The notes: generated by a model not told the origin, from the letters alone. A stretch of 64,000 nt of DNA from Lumbricus rubellus (GCA_945859605.1 OX243824.1:25721314-25785313), one strand, 5' to 3'; shown: positions 33,962 to 44,441, counted from the first letter of the stretch. Translations and numbers: made by a program.

Positions 33962-34299
33962 CTATGTCGCCACTCTTCCCTCCGCTGGGCCTTCTCCTTT
34001 AGTACCTCTTAATTGAAGCTCTGTATAGGAACTTACAGCTTTTAATTACACAGAGCAGGTTTTCAAGTATTCACGGTTCGGGTCCGTGCAATGTGCAGTC
34101 GCCTGGAGCTTGACGACTTTAGGCCTATAACATTTGTGAGACATCTGAGAAGAAAATGTGGGGTGGGAATTCCTTCACGTTCCCTCCCCTGGCCAAGAGG
34201 TGGGAGGGGAATTCCCTCCTTCCCTTCCCGTGATTTACGGCCCTGTGTCTTATCTCACATAAGACATATTGTAGGCCATTCTATTGTTAACTGCATTCC

Positions 34300-34770
34300 T
34301 CTCATTCTGCTCTCCCTCGTCCTCGTCTTTGTATTTCCTCTTTAATTTCTTCATCCACGTCTGGCCTAGCCTCCTCCCTCATTTGATTCTACTCCCCCAC
34401 GGTCCCACCTTGGTGTCCTACTCTTCTTCCAATGTTAGCCTACATGTTCTTTCACTCCTCATCTCACATTGATCTTTCTGTTACTGTGTCCCTCCCTTTC
34501 ATCCTACTCCGCCTCCTCCTTTTCCACCGAATTCATCTCTTTTTCTTCTTCCTGCTTCTCTTCCTCTTCCCTTCTCCCTAATTTCTCTTCCACATCCTGC
34601 TCCTCTGCCATCTCTATGTTTTCTTTTCCTCCTCGTCCTCGTCCCTCAACCTCCTCTTCTTTCTTCTTCTCCTCGTCCTCCTCCCCTCCTTCTTCTTTTC
34701 CCACCTCCTCCTGATCTTTCAACTCCTCTTCCGTCTTCCCTTCCCAGGTCTCACCTTTCAGTCGTTTCCA
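34300..34770. repeat. Polypyrimidine (CT-rich) tract
   Basis: A long degenerate run of CTCCTC, TTCTTC and TCCTCC on the + strand. The open frames across it are compositional. Confidence 0.85.
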
Positions 34771-34834
34771 AGAACTTCGATCCTCTTACCTTAACACGAC
34801 TAATACAATTCCGCATCATCAGCATCATCCGCAA

Positions 34835-34835
<1 letters not shown>

Positions 34836-34874
<39 letters not shown>
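34836..34874. repeat. (AGC)n microsatellite
   Basis: About 13 perfect AGC triplets. Flanking frames show no supporting coding signal. Confidence 0.95.
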
Positions 34875-34875
<1 letters not shown>

Positions 34876-35489
34876 CTGTCTGCGATTAGTGGCGCCATCG
34901 ATCAACACCTGACGTCTTTCCCTCCGATTCATTCCATGGAGGACACGGGATTCTATTCCACTCTCTGGAGAACAATTCTTCACTTTGGAAAACTACACGA
35001 CCAGACAGGAGCTAAAGAAGTTGCGAGGAAGAAGCCATTACTGTGACGTAATGAAGTGCACGGTTTCTAACGTGCTTGTAGCGAGACCTTAAGAGATTTT
35101 TTCGAATCCACAGTGGAAATGCATAGGCCTATTATAATAGGCCTAATAATATTCACGCAAATACATTATATTCAATATTATTCATGTAGAATACTATACA
35201 TACCGTATATATATATGTATTAAATCTGTATAATTTCATATAATATGCATAGTAGCCTATATATAGATGATAATTATAAGAAATGTATATTGTGTTCATA
35301 TAACTTATTGATACATAATATTAGGCCTAATAGGCCTACTCTTGTGTATGATACATAGCCTATTACTCATGTAGGACTATAATTATAATATGCTGGTTCA
35401 AATTAAGTATATAATACATATATAAGCATGTACGCACTGTATTGAACCGCCTGCAAGCGCACTGCAACGCGGGAGCATTCATGTGTAGC

Positions 35490-35800
35490 CTATTCGTGTG
35501 TGTGTGTATGTGGACGTGTATGTGCGTGTGTGTTTAGGCTATGTGCTTCTGTTTGCATGTATTTGTGTTTGTGTGTGGGTGACTGGGTGTATGTGTGGTT
35601 TTGTATGTGTTTGTATGTGTGTGTTTGTATGTGTGCTTGTGTTTGTGTGTGGGTGTATGTGCGTGTGTGTGTTTAGGCTATGTGTTTGTGTTTGTATGTG
35701 TGTGTATGTGCGTGTTTGTGCGTGTGACACCGTGTGTGTTTGCATGTTTGTGTTTGTATGTGCGTGTTTGTGCGTGTGACACTGTGTGTGTTTGGCTAAG
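35490..35800. repeat. GT-rich degenerate microsatellite
   Basis: TGTGTGTATG, TGTTTGTATG and TGCGTGTG units with two long copies of a higher-order block (GCGTGTTTGTGCGTGTGACA at about 35710 and 35761). Confidence 0.9.
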
Positions 35801-35939
35801 TCATCGCGCAATATAATCGTCATTTCTAAGTCTTTCGTAGCGACACCTAGCGACGACCATTGGCCGTTGACGCTTCGTCGGTTGATATTGGATTATTGTT
35901 TCCGATGCTGTCACTCGCTTCGTTCGCTCCTGGTAATTA

Positions 35940-36490
35940 AGAAAAGCGCATGGAAGTGACAGGAGGACGGAGGAGGAGAAGAATTGGGAGGAAGAGGGGA
36001 AGGGTTTGGAAGGGGTGAGGGAAGAGAGGAATGGGAGAATGAGTATGGGAGAATGTGGAGAATGGGTTGGACATGAGGGGAATGGAACGTGAAGGATTAA
36101 GCGGGGTGGGGAGGTTGGGAGGGGGAAAGAATGGTAATTAGAATGGTAAGAGTGGGTTGGAGGAGTAGGATGGGTAGGAAAAGGGGAGGAAAGGGAAGAG
36201 GCAAATTAGGAGTGGCTGAAGATGAATGATGAGAAGAAGAGGATGACGAGGATGAGGATGAAAATGAGGATGAGAAGGAGGAAGAGGGGAAGCAAGAGTA
36301 TGAAGATGAGGAAGAGGAAGAGGAGGAAGAGCAGTAAGAAGAGGAGGCAGATGAGTAAGACGATGTGAATGAGGATGAGGAAGAGGAAGGGAAGAGGAGG
36401 ACGGGAGTATGAAGAGGAATAAAGAGAATAATTTAAAGATGGAGGCATATGAGAAGGATGAGAAGGAAGAGGATGTGACGAATTAGAGAG
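35940..36490. repeat. Polypurine (GA-rich) tract
   Basis: Degenerate GGAGGA, GAAGAG and GATGAG runs on the + strand, mostly free of pyrimidines. Confidence 0.85.
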
Positions 36491-36674
36491 ATGCGATGAA
36501 TCGGAAGGCTGTGATGAATTGGGAAGATGACGAGTGTACCTATTGACACGATGTGATACAGAAGCTGATGTGTATACATACATAGTGACGGCAGCATCAG
36601 CATCACTTCTCATCGCACTATCACGACCTCAATCAATTTGCAAAGCAGCAGCCGGCGGCGGCAACATATCGAGT

Positions 36675-36677
<3 letters not shown>

Positions 36678-36713
<36 letters not shown>
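36678..36713. repeat. (GA)n microsatellite
   Basis: About 18 perfect GA units. Confidence 0.95.
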
Positions 36714-36714
<1 letters not shown>

Positions 36715-36942
36715 GACTAAATTGAAAGAGTCGGAAAAACAAGGAAAAGATATGTAATAGACAACAGCCGATATCGAGGAGCAACAACAGAGGCAACAAA
36801 GACTGTTAGGATGGCTTCTGTGTAGGTTGAGCAACAACAACAACCAAAACAACAACAGCAACGACAAAGCAACAAGCTTTTTATGAGATGGCCTATTTCA
36901 GAGATCTAAGTTCGTGCTAACGAAGAGTAGCCTACGTACACG

Positions 36943-37109
36943 CAGGGCTTAAAGTGTGGCAGGACGGTCATGGACGGCGTCCTGGCACTTATTTTCAAAT
37001 CTCTATGCCATTCTGCCACTTCTTTGGCCAACACACCTGAAAATGTAAGGGCGTCCTGGCACTTCTTTCGGAAAGGTAAGGGGCACTTTGTTTTACACTT
37101 TTAGCACTG
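36943..37109. mobile_element. hAT-like MITE, copy 1 of a pair
   Basis: The ends are CAGGGCTTAAAGTG and CACTTTTAGCACTG. The target-site duplication CGTACACG at 36935-36942 and 37110-37117 is perfect. The interior repeats GGCGTCCTGGCACTT. The partner copy is at 43372-43543. Confidence 0.93.
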
Positions 37110-37267
37110 CGTACACGGGTAGCCTATAATAATTAATAGTAATAATAACAATCTTCGTTTATTTTTCAAACTGACACAAAGCAGTATGATTACAATAAGC
37201 AATGAACGGATGATCACAAGTTATTACAGATTCGAATTTGACCGTCGGCTTTATTGACATTCTTGTC

Positions 37268-37492
37268 GATTGCATTGTGGGGCACCGTGGTGAAGTGGGT
37301 ATGTTCGTTGCCTTGCAGCCGGAGGGTTGCAGGTTAGAATCCACCTCAAGCCAACGCGTCGGAACCTTAATTGGGCAAGTCTTTCACTCACAATTGCTCA
37401 GCGCTTCGGCGCGAAAGACCGATGCAGTGTCAGCGTTGTAGTCGGGAGCGCCTCTGAGTAGTAGTTTGATGGGGGCACTATTACAGTTAAAT
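37268..37492 (+). mobile_element. tRNA-derived SINE (family A)
   Basis: GTGGGTATGTTCGTTGCCTT, B-box remnant GGTTAGAATCC, GCTCAGCGCTTCGGCGCGAA, GGGAGCGCCTCTGAGTAGTA. The tail is AT-rich. Confidence 0.82.
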
Positions 37493-37499
37493 CGAGAAA

Positions 37500-38460
37500 T
37501 AAATAAATTAATTAATTAAGCTTACATCAAAGAAAAGATGTCGGAAAAACCAATCGCAATTGTTAACTTCACATTTCTGTAAAGACTAAAATGACAATCA
37601 AGAACTTAATGCAGGGCACCAGCTTATTCACGAGTGCCGTGTTGTGCAGGAGAGTCACAACTCACAAGACATGCATGTAGGACAATGAAGATTACAAAAT
37701 CACAAGAATTAAGGAAACGGCAAAGACATACTAACAGAACATTGTTGCTTACAATTGTGTGACATGGATCGTTGACTGTAATGCAATTGTACATTGTGGG
37801 CCAGGTTGATATAAGCTCTTAGCTTTTTCCGGGCTTCCTGTTGCTTAGAGACCGTTCTGTATCCATTAGGCCTAGCCTTCTTGTACTCATGTTCATGTTC
37901 ATTTTGTTTCTCTGACAATAAAGTTTTATAAAATAATATAAATAGGTGTTAACACGAAATGCAGACAATTATAGACATCAGATTTAATCTCAATTGTTGC
38001 GTCACAATTATGTCGAATGTTCTAGCAACTGTATTTATATTAAAATCTCTGCGAAATGGATTTCAACAATTTCGTTTTATAGTTTATAGTCGACATTCAC
38101 GTGCTAAGATTTCCTAATCTGTTTCGAGCAACGAATAAGGCCTTCGCGCGCTTCTTCATGCAGTGGTATTGCAGCCTAATTATAACCTATACACACGTAA
38201 TTCGATACTCGTCTGCTTATAACCGCCTCAAACCGGTTGAGATGTCAATCACTGATCAGCTGGTGACGTCACTTCCCGCCAGCGCCTGCTTTCCGATCGT
38301 ACTGCAATGCGCGGGTAATTAGTTCTGTGACGTTCGGTTTGGATTCTCCAGATTCGATTTCACTTGTGTTGACAACGATTGAGAAATTTTGCTTTGCTTT
38401 GCTGCCTCCGGCGCTACTCTATGATATCGGCCTAGGTGTCATCGTAATCGGAAATTCGGA
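37500..38460. other. Unassigned sequence
   Basis: No gene or delimited repeat was recognised. A short GGCACCAGCTTATTCACGAG motif near 37617 recurs in variant form near 31464 and 38698, so part of this may be an unclassified repeat. Confidence 0.4.
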
Positions 38461-38462
38461 AC

Positions 38463-38653
38463 CAGAGCTGTTTTTTAGGAATTTTTAGAACTGCACTTGT
38501 AACCCCTTCTTTCCTTTCCCACCCTCCATGGTAAATTAGGCCTACTTCCAATGGTCTATTTGCTAGTTTTAACTGTACAGAAGTGCTTCTACAACTGCAC
38601 AAATCCATTTAGAACTGCACATTTTGTGTAGAACTGCACGTTAAAAAAACCTG
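38463..38653. mobile_element. hAT-like MITE (CAGGGCTTTTTTAA family)
   Basis: Degenerate ends CAGAGCTGTTTTTTAGG and TTAAAAAAACCTG. Flanks TTCGGAAC and CTCGGAAC match at 7 of 8. It is collinear with 29633 and 61873. Confidence 0.85.
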
Positions 38654-38661
38654 CTCGGAAC

Positions 38662-39355
38662 TTGTATGCATACAGCGCCCACAAAAGCTGAGTCACGGGG
38701 ACCAGCTTATTCACAGGCGTTCAATCAAAACAAAGTCGATTTTTGGCTCAGCTTCTCAATGGTTCGCATCACGCCCCCATACACTGCTAGATTAGCCTAC
38801 TTCTGTCCATGTTTGAGATCATACTTTCTGAATTTGGTCACAAAATCAATGGCTGGGAAGGTTAATTTTGATGGCTGATGAGCGTGAACTCATGGGTATC
38901 TGGACCTGGTAGGCCTATATTTGACGTTTTATTGCACAATGGTTCATACCAATATAATTATATAAAGTTGTGAAATGATGACCAAATAGCCTAATGATGT
39001 GTATAATTATAATTATATGCTCCATGTGCGATCTACAGTAAACATACTTTTCCAATCTGAACAACTTTGGTCCTCTTTCTGAGAGTCTCGGACCGTCATC
39101 ATGGAGTACTGTTGCTTAGAGTTTTTCAGGCCATGCTCATCTCAACTGGATATACAAAGGAATCAAATTAAATAATACTTTTTAAAATAAGCTTATACTT
39201 CACGGACTTTCAACATCATAAATTCTTCTGAAAACATGGAACTTACTGGAGTCCTTTATCCATTACTCCGTTATGTATATTATTTCATTTTATTGTACCA
39301 TGTCTGTAAACCAAGATGCGGTTAGCAATTGGTGAATTAAAGGATATTCTTATCT

Positions 39356-39401
<46 letters not shown>

Positions 39402-39752
39402 AGAATTTGGTCTCCACGCTGGAACTTTCTGGTGTGATCTGCAACGCATATGCATGTAGATCAGTCACAAGACTCAGGTGATATTTTCTCACCAGTATCT
39501 AGCTGAGACGTTTCAGTTGCTCAGCGATGATGTCCTCAGCAGTATGCAAAACAATACTACTTCCGGCTTAACTCATTATCAGCGGTCGTCACTTCCGGTG
39601 ACGCTGTCCCCCTTGCGTCGTCGTTGGGCACTACTTCCGGTTTCGCTGTTTCCCTGTTATTGGACACCTCAGCTTTTTTTCGGTTGCGTTGCGTATTTCC
39701 GATTCCGCGTATACAGCAGTTTTTCTTTCATTCACACGCTGTTCCCCCGTTG
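38662..39752. other. Unassigned sequence with an (AT)n run
   Basis: No gene was supported. A pure (AT)n/(TA)n run lies at about 39358-39399. CACTTCCGG-type blocks recur at 39550-39650, just before the minisatellite. Confidence 0.45.
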
Positions 39753-40409
39753 ACGCTGTCTCCCCGTTGTTTACACTGTCTCCCCGTTGTTTACACTGTC
39801 TCCCCGTTGTTTACACTGTCTCCCCGTTGTTTACACTGTCTCCCCGTTGTTTACACTGTCTCCCCGTTGTTTACGCTGTATCCCCGTTGTTTATACTGTC
39901 TCCTCGTTGTTTACACTGTCTCCCAGTTGTTTGCGCTGTCTCCCTGTTGTTTACACTGTCTCCCCGTTGTTTACACTGTTTCCCTGTTGTTTACACTGTC
40001 TCCCCGTTGTTTACACTGTCTCCCCGTTGTTTGCACTGTCTCCCCGTTGTTTGCACTGTCTCCCCGTTGTTTATACTGTCTCCCCGTTGTTTACGCTGTA
40101 TCCCCGTTGTTTACGCTGTCTCCCCGTTATTTACACTGTCTCCCCGTCGTTTACGCTGTCTCCCCGTTGTTTACTCTGTCTCCCTGTTGTTTACACTGTC
40201 TCCCCGTTGTTTGCGCTGTCTCCCCGTTGTTTACACTGTCTCCCCGTTGTTTACGCTGTCTCCCCGTTATTTACACTGTCTCCCCGTCGTTTACGCTGTC
40301 TCCCCGTTGTTTACACTGTCTCCCCATCGTTTACGCTGTCTCCCCATCGTTTACGCTGTCTCCCCGTTGTTTACACTGTCTCCCCGTCGTCTACACTGTC
40401 TCCCCGTTG
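39753..40409. repeat. Minisatellite, 20-bp unit, about 33 copies
   Basis: The unit is TCCCCGTTGTTTACACTGTC with point variants (GCGCTGTC, GTCGTTTACG and others). Because 20 is not a multiple of 3 and the unit lacks + strand stops, all three + frames stay open for hundreds of codons with a 20-residue period. This is an artefact of composition. The array overlaps the 3' end of the GPCR coding region. Confidence 0.95.
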
Positions 40410-41467
40410 CAGTCCTTAGCTGTGGGGCAGAGCAGGATCGCCTCCGGTTTCTGTTTCGTCGTCCTTTGGGTCGGCGCAAACACGACGCACATCGAAAGGA
40501 GATTCTGACGAAACTTGGGACTCGTCAGAACGTAGATGACGAAGTTTGCGGCCGAGTTGAGTATGGCCAGCATGTCTCCGATGGCCGTGTAGTAGTAGTG
40601 CCAGTGGCCACAGGTCGTGGTTGATTTATCGAGGACAGTCCAGAGGATGTGGTCGATGAACGTCGGAGTCTGGCAGCAGATGAAGACGCAGACAACGACG
40701 ACGAGAACGAGGGTGATGTCCTGCTGGTACCCGGCCATCTTCATCTCCGTACGCTTCCTCGCCTGGACCTTCAGCGCGCGGATGAGATTGGCGTTGAGGA
40801 AGGCCAGAGAGAGGAGTGGCCCGCCGTGCATGACGAGGAAGTAGAGCACGTTCGTGTAGAGGATCCTGTAGACCTTGTTGCCGCCGAACGCACTGATCTC
40901 GAATATCTCCTTTGAGGTATTGTACCCAACGCAGACCTCGGCTCGCTCGTACTCGAAGAAGCGTGGGATGTTGTAGAGCACTGCGAACAGCACAACGTAG
41001 ATGACATGTCGTCTCACGTTGTTCCCATCGCAGAGCTTCCTCGTCTTGAACGGTCTGCAGACGGCCTCGTATCTGTTGAGGGAGACGAGGACCGTGAGGC
41101 AGATCGTGCCCGTGTATGAGATGAGGTAGAGCGGCCAGAGGAAGGGCATGATGAAGACGTAGAGATCGTTGTACGTCTTCAGGTAACCGGTGTAGTGGTA
41201 GATCGGGGAGAGGGAGTAGAGCGGGGCGGCCGTGATCAGGACGAGGGTGTCGGCGACGGCGAGGGCCTGCAGGAGGAAGGTGGTGACGGAGCGGGCGCTG
41301 TCGCGGAGGAGGACGATGAAGGAGATGGCGTTGCCGACGAAGCCGAGGCAGCAGGAGGAGCCGACGATGACGGTGTAGACGAAGAAGTCGAAGAGGGTGC
41401 ACTCGTTGCTTAGGTCGAACTTCTTTGACGATGTCGCGTTGTCTGTGTGGTTTAGACAGTTCGCCAT
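40391..41467 (-). CDS. FMRFamide-receptor-like rhodopsin-family GPCR (intronless)
   Basis: A predicted plasma-membrane neuropeptide receptor, 358 residues, uninterrupted and GC-rich. MANCLNHTDNATSS carries two N-glycosylation sequons (NHT, NAT). Seven hydrophobic spans are visible: TM1 about 28-54 (GN at 45-46), TM2 62-86 (LAVAD 69-73), TM3 102-130 ending NRY (131-133, for DRY), TM4 154-172, TM5 203-230, TM6 250-277 (CQTP 265-268, for CWxP), TM7 291-314 (NFVIY 308-312, for NPxxY). The TM6 and TM7 forms resemble invertebrate FMRFamide-receptor-like proteins; ligand assignment is an inference. There is no cysteine between TM2 and TM3, so the usual loop disulfide is not obvious. I chose M81 of the longer open frame, because the 80 residues upstream are a translated (TCTG)n-type repeat. 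The last six codons and stop lie in or at the edge of the adjoining minisatellite. Confidence 0.9.
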   Translation of the reverse strand: MANCLNHTDNATSSKKFDLSNECTLFDFFVYTVIVGSSCCLGFVGNAISFIVLLRDSARSVTTFLLQALAVADTLVLITAAPLYSLSPIYHYTGYLKTYNDLYVFIMPFLWPLYLISYTGTICLTVLVSLNRYEAVCRPFKTRKLCDGNNVRRHVIYVVLFAVLYNIPRFFEYERAEVCVGYNTSKEIFEISAFGGNKVYRILYTNVLYFLVMHGGPLLSLAFLNANLIRALKVQARKRTEMKMAGYQQDITLVLVVVVCVFICCQTPTFIDHILWTVLDKSTTTCGHWHYYYTAIGDMLAILNSAANFVIYVLTSPKFRQNLLSMCVVFAPTQRTTKQKPEAILLCPTAKDCNGETV

Positions 41468-41469
41468 TG

Positions 41470-41935
41470 CGGATGATGATGTCTGTGTGTCTGCGTTACT
41501 ATGTCTCTGTGTATGTCTGTCTCTGTCTCTGTCTTTTACTCTGTCTCTCTCTGCGTCTATGTGGCTGTCTCTCTCTTTCTCTGTCTGTCTGTCTCTGTTT
41601 CTGTTTCTGTCTGTCTCTGTTTCTGTTTCTGTCTGTCTGAATGTCTGTGTATCCGTCTGTCTGTCTGCCTCTCTCTCACACATGCACACACACACACTCA
41701 CACCCACTCTGTCGCTCTCTCTATTCCTGTCTGTCTGTCTGTCTGTGTCTTTCTTCGTCTGTCTCTCTCTGTCTAACTCTCTCCGTCTCTGTCTGTATGT
41801 CTGTCTGTCTCTGTATATCTCAGTTCGCCATTGCGGATGATGATGATGTCTGTCTGTCTGTCTGTTTCTTTCTTCCCTCAGTCTGTCTGTCTGTCTGTTT
41901 CTTTCTTCCCTCAGTCTTTCTGATTGTTTTTTCTT
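41470..41935. repeat. (TCTG)n / (TCTC)n-rich tract upstream of the GPCR
   Basis: A degenerate TCTG/TCTC/TTTC microsatellite region, with a short (CA)n stretch near 41690. It is read as (CAGA)n on the GPCR strand and would form its 5' untranslated or promoter-proximal DNA. Confidence 0.85.
41820..41831 (-). promoter_or_regulatory. Possible upstream ORF: duplicate of the GPCR start context
   Basis: The block around the GPCR start codon (CGCAATGGCGAACTG read on the - strand) recurs 364 bases upstream. There the frame is ATG GCG AAC TGA, so it would form a three-codon upstream ORF if transcribed. The two copies bracket the (TCTG)n tract. Confidence 0.5.
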
Positions 41936-42458
41936 GCTGAATCTCTCCTGTTGTCTGTCTAGAGCACGAATCTCTTTCTGTCTATCTTCGAGTCTCTTTT
42001 ATCGTCTATGTTGCTTCTGACAACGTTTGTGTCGTGTTGTTGCTCTTGTTATTGATGACGATGTTGATGTCCGTGTCGTGACCGCTGCTCAATATATTTC
42101 ACATTTGGATGCGTTACATTGCATGAGAAGATGTGATGTAGTCATTGATGTATTATTTTTACACAGATAGAACGGATCAGGTTTTGATCCACGGAGTTCG
42201 TTTTTCTCTGGAGAGCAACTCGCACTCTGAAATGTCACAACAACAGCAGATCTTAAAAGAGAAAAAAGTATGAAAGAGATTATTGATAGAATAATATGGA
42301 TGACCGCCGGGATGGATCGGTGTATTGGTGGGTGAGTACCGTGGGTTGGCGGTTGATTGCATTTTGTTGTTCAAAGCGGTCTCAAGGCATCCATGCCGCG
42401 TGCGCAATTTTAAGATTCCTTGATATGTTAATTACCGTAATAACATATGGTAGCAAGT

Positions 42459-42541
42459 TTAACCCTTTCCAGCCGGAATTGTTTTGATACCTATCCTGTT
42501 AATCGGATCACGAGTGACCTGGTCCGGCGGGAAAGGGTTAA
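42459..42541. mobile_element. piggyBac-like MITE, copy 1
   Basis: TTAACCCTTTCCAGCCGG at the left and CCGGCGGGAAAGGGTTAA at the right, with TTAA at each edge. It is 83 bp long. A second copy is at 53248-53330. Confidence 0.78.
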
Positions 42542-42726
42542 CAGGAGACGAATTTAGCTGTATGGCAACCTGCAAGGCACCCACCTGGCCTGTTGTTCAT
42601 TTTCCATTGCTGTCCATGGGATGGAAGGCTGAGTGAACAACATAGGACCAGCGGGTATCTTATGATTGTACAATGTACATGAAGCGTGTTATTACTCAAC
42701 CATCTCCTCGACTCAGCATTATCTAA

Positions 42727-42835
42727 CTTTCATTCATTCACTTTGAGAATTTATATAGCGCCTCTTCAAGAGACCTACTCAGAGACGTTCCCAACCCAGC
42801 CGCAGCTATATGAAAAGTTGAATTTGAGTGACTTA
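42727..42835. mobile_element. Dispersed repeat (TATATAGCGCCTCTTCAAG family)
   Basis: (CATT)n, then TTTATATAGCGCCTCTTCAA and CTACTCAGAGACGTTCCCAA. Confidence 0.7.
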
Positions 42836-43004
42836 TAAAAGCAGGGGAGTTTAGCCTATCTAGACATAAGACACAAGGCTAATTTACATAAAATATGTTA
42901 TCTGGGAGTGGCTGGCCTAAGAACCTGCTATGGGATTCTTATTGTGCTCCCACCTGTTGCCCATAAGTCACACCACCCTGTTCCTCCTTTAGAATTTAAA
43001 AAAT

Positions 43005-43080
43005 TGCCTCATTTAGCCGTGGTAGGGCTGATAGCGCTTCTGAGTAGATTGCCTAGAAGGCATGCTATAAACAAGAATCA
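43005..43080. mobile_element. Dispersed repeat fragment, reverse orientation
   Basis: GATAGCGCTTCTGAGTAGAT is followed by GAAGGCATGCTATAAAC, the opposite end of the family at 42727. The two may be one interrupted element. Confidence 0.6.
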
Positions 43081-43371
43081 ATAATAGGCCTAATAATAAT
43101 TATATTGCATTCTAAAGAAATCCCTCCATACAAAGGGACAGTTTATTGCTGCACAAAGATTATATAAATGAATTAGTTCGTCATTCGTAGAAGTCGTAAA
43201 ATCAATCAATCTGCTGGCGAGTCAAGACCTGTATGATTCTTAATGGACGTATTACAATCAAGTCTTGCAGCCGAGAGAGAGTGGGCGACTTTACATTGAC
43301 CTATATCTGAACCAACACACTCACTTCATTCGTTGCCTGTGTAACACTGTAACCGGTTGCGTTCTGTCAAC

Positions 43372-43543
43372 GAGGGCTTAAAGTGTGTCAGGACGGTCAT
43401 GGACGGTGTCCTGGCACTTATTTTCAAATCTCTATGCCGTCCTGCCACTTATTTGGCCAGCACACCTGAAAATGTAAGGGGCCAGAATCTTTTGGAAAGG
43501 TAAAGGGCGTCCAGGCACTTCTTTTTTAACACTTTTAGCACTT
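43372..43543. mobile_element. hAT-like MITE, copy 2 of a pair
   Basis: It is collinear with 36943-37109. The target-site duplication CTGTCAAC at 43364-43371 and 43544-43551 is perfect. The terminal bases are degenerate (GAGGGCTTAAAGTG). Confidence 0.9.
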
Positions 43544-43824
43544 CTGTCAACCGGATTGTTGAATAAACGAAAATTATTGTTGTTATTATTATTATAACAT
43601 CAATCTCGCATCAATGTTTAGCCTACACCAGGCTTACAGGTGCGATGGCAAGAAATGTCACAAAAGTCAACCAACCAGCAACCTTTGTTTCTATAACGAA
43701 GAAAAGTAGCTTTATGAATTGGCAAACGCCATAATAAACGCCATATATTATATAATTATCTATATGTAATGTATAGATCTATAAATTATGCATATGATAC
43801 AGATATATACTTACACAACATACA

Positions 43825-44124
43825 CAGTGACGGATTCAGAAAGATCAGAGGGGAGGTCAAATAAAACACCGACGACAATCTTTGACGGGAATTAATATTA
43901 ATTCTGACAACTGTCTTTCTCCGTAAAATGTTTCTGAAAGCGTCAAACTTTGGTACTTCAAAATCTGACGAATTTTTTAGTCTTTCTACCAAATTTTCCT
44001 TCAAGCAGTTACGGTTCTCAGTGCGCTACTTTCATTTCGACGCGTGCAGTAATGGGGGGAGCTGCACGTTCTACGCAAATGTAGAACAGGGGCATGGCCG
44101 GATTTCCCCCTGGATCCGCCCCTG
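43825..44124. mobile_element. hAT-like MITE (GCGGATCCAG family)
   Basis: The left end is CAGTGACGGATTCAG and the right end CTGGATCCGCCCCTG. The interior includes GGGGCATGGCCGGATTTCCC. No clear target-site duplication was resolved. Confidence 0.72.
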
Positions 44125-44440
44125 CACATAATATATAAGTAATCCTATCATATGCTCTCCCAGTTTATCTTCTCCTGTCGCTCCTCACCTCACCTATCAA
44201 CTATATATATACATATATTATATAATTATATATGTATGTGTGTATATATACATATATATATAATCCCAAACACACATGCACATAAAACGCACACATAATA
44301 ATAATATAGGCCTAGTACATTAATCGGAAAATTAACATACTATATAAATAAATAATTGAGATAAATAAAGTTAGAATACAATACAATTCCAGGCCAGATT
44401 TTGACAGGTCTCTGAGATCCTGTATGTATATATATATATA

Positions 44441-44441
44441 T

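Larger units (their letters stand above)
31647..34245. mobile_element. 2.6-kb hAT-like element carrying nested insertions
   Basis: The ends are CAGGGCCGTAAATC and GATTTACGGCCCTG. The target-site duplication TGTCTTAT at 31639-31646 and 34246-34253 is perfect. It contains a Charlie-like end at 31872 and the complete element at 33327-33961. No intact transposase was seen. Confidence 0.9.

Noticed and set aside
34300..36490. Polypyrimidine (34300-34770) and polypurine (35940-36490) tracts as arms of one large inversion
   Set aside because: Both are low-complexity; I could not find collinear unique sequence between them.
39624..40624. Three overlapping 210-311-residue + frames
   Set aside because: All are produced by the 20-bp minisatellite with a 20-residue period; there is no unique domain.
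40626..41402. 258-residue - strand frame rich in Arg/His/Leu
   Set aside because: It is an out-of-frame shadow of the GC-rich GPCR coding sequence.
41468..41707. N-terminal extension of the GPCR frame by 80 residues
   Set aside because: It is a translated (TCTG)n/(CAGA)n repeat; the Met at 41467 is followed by a normal glycosylated N-terminus and TM1.
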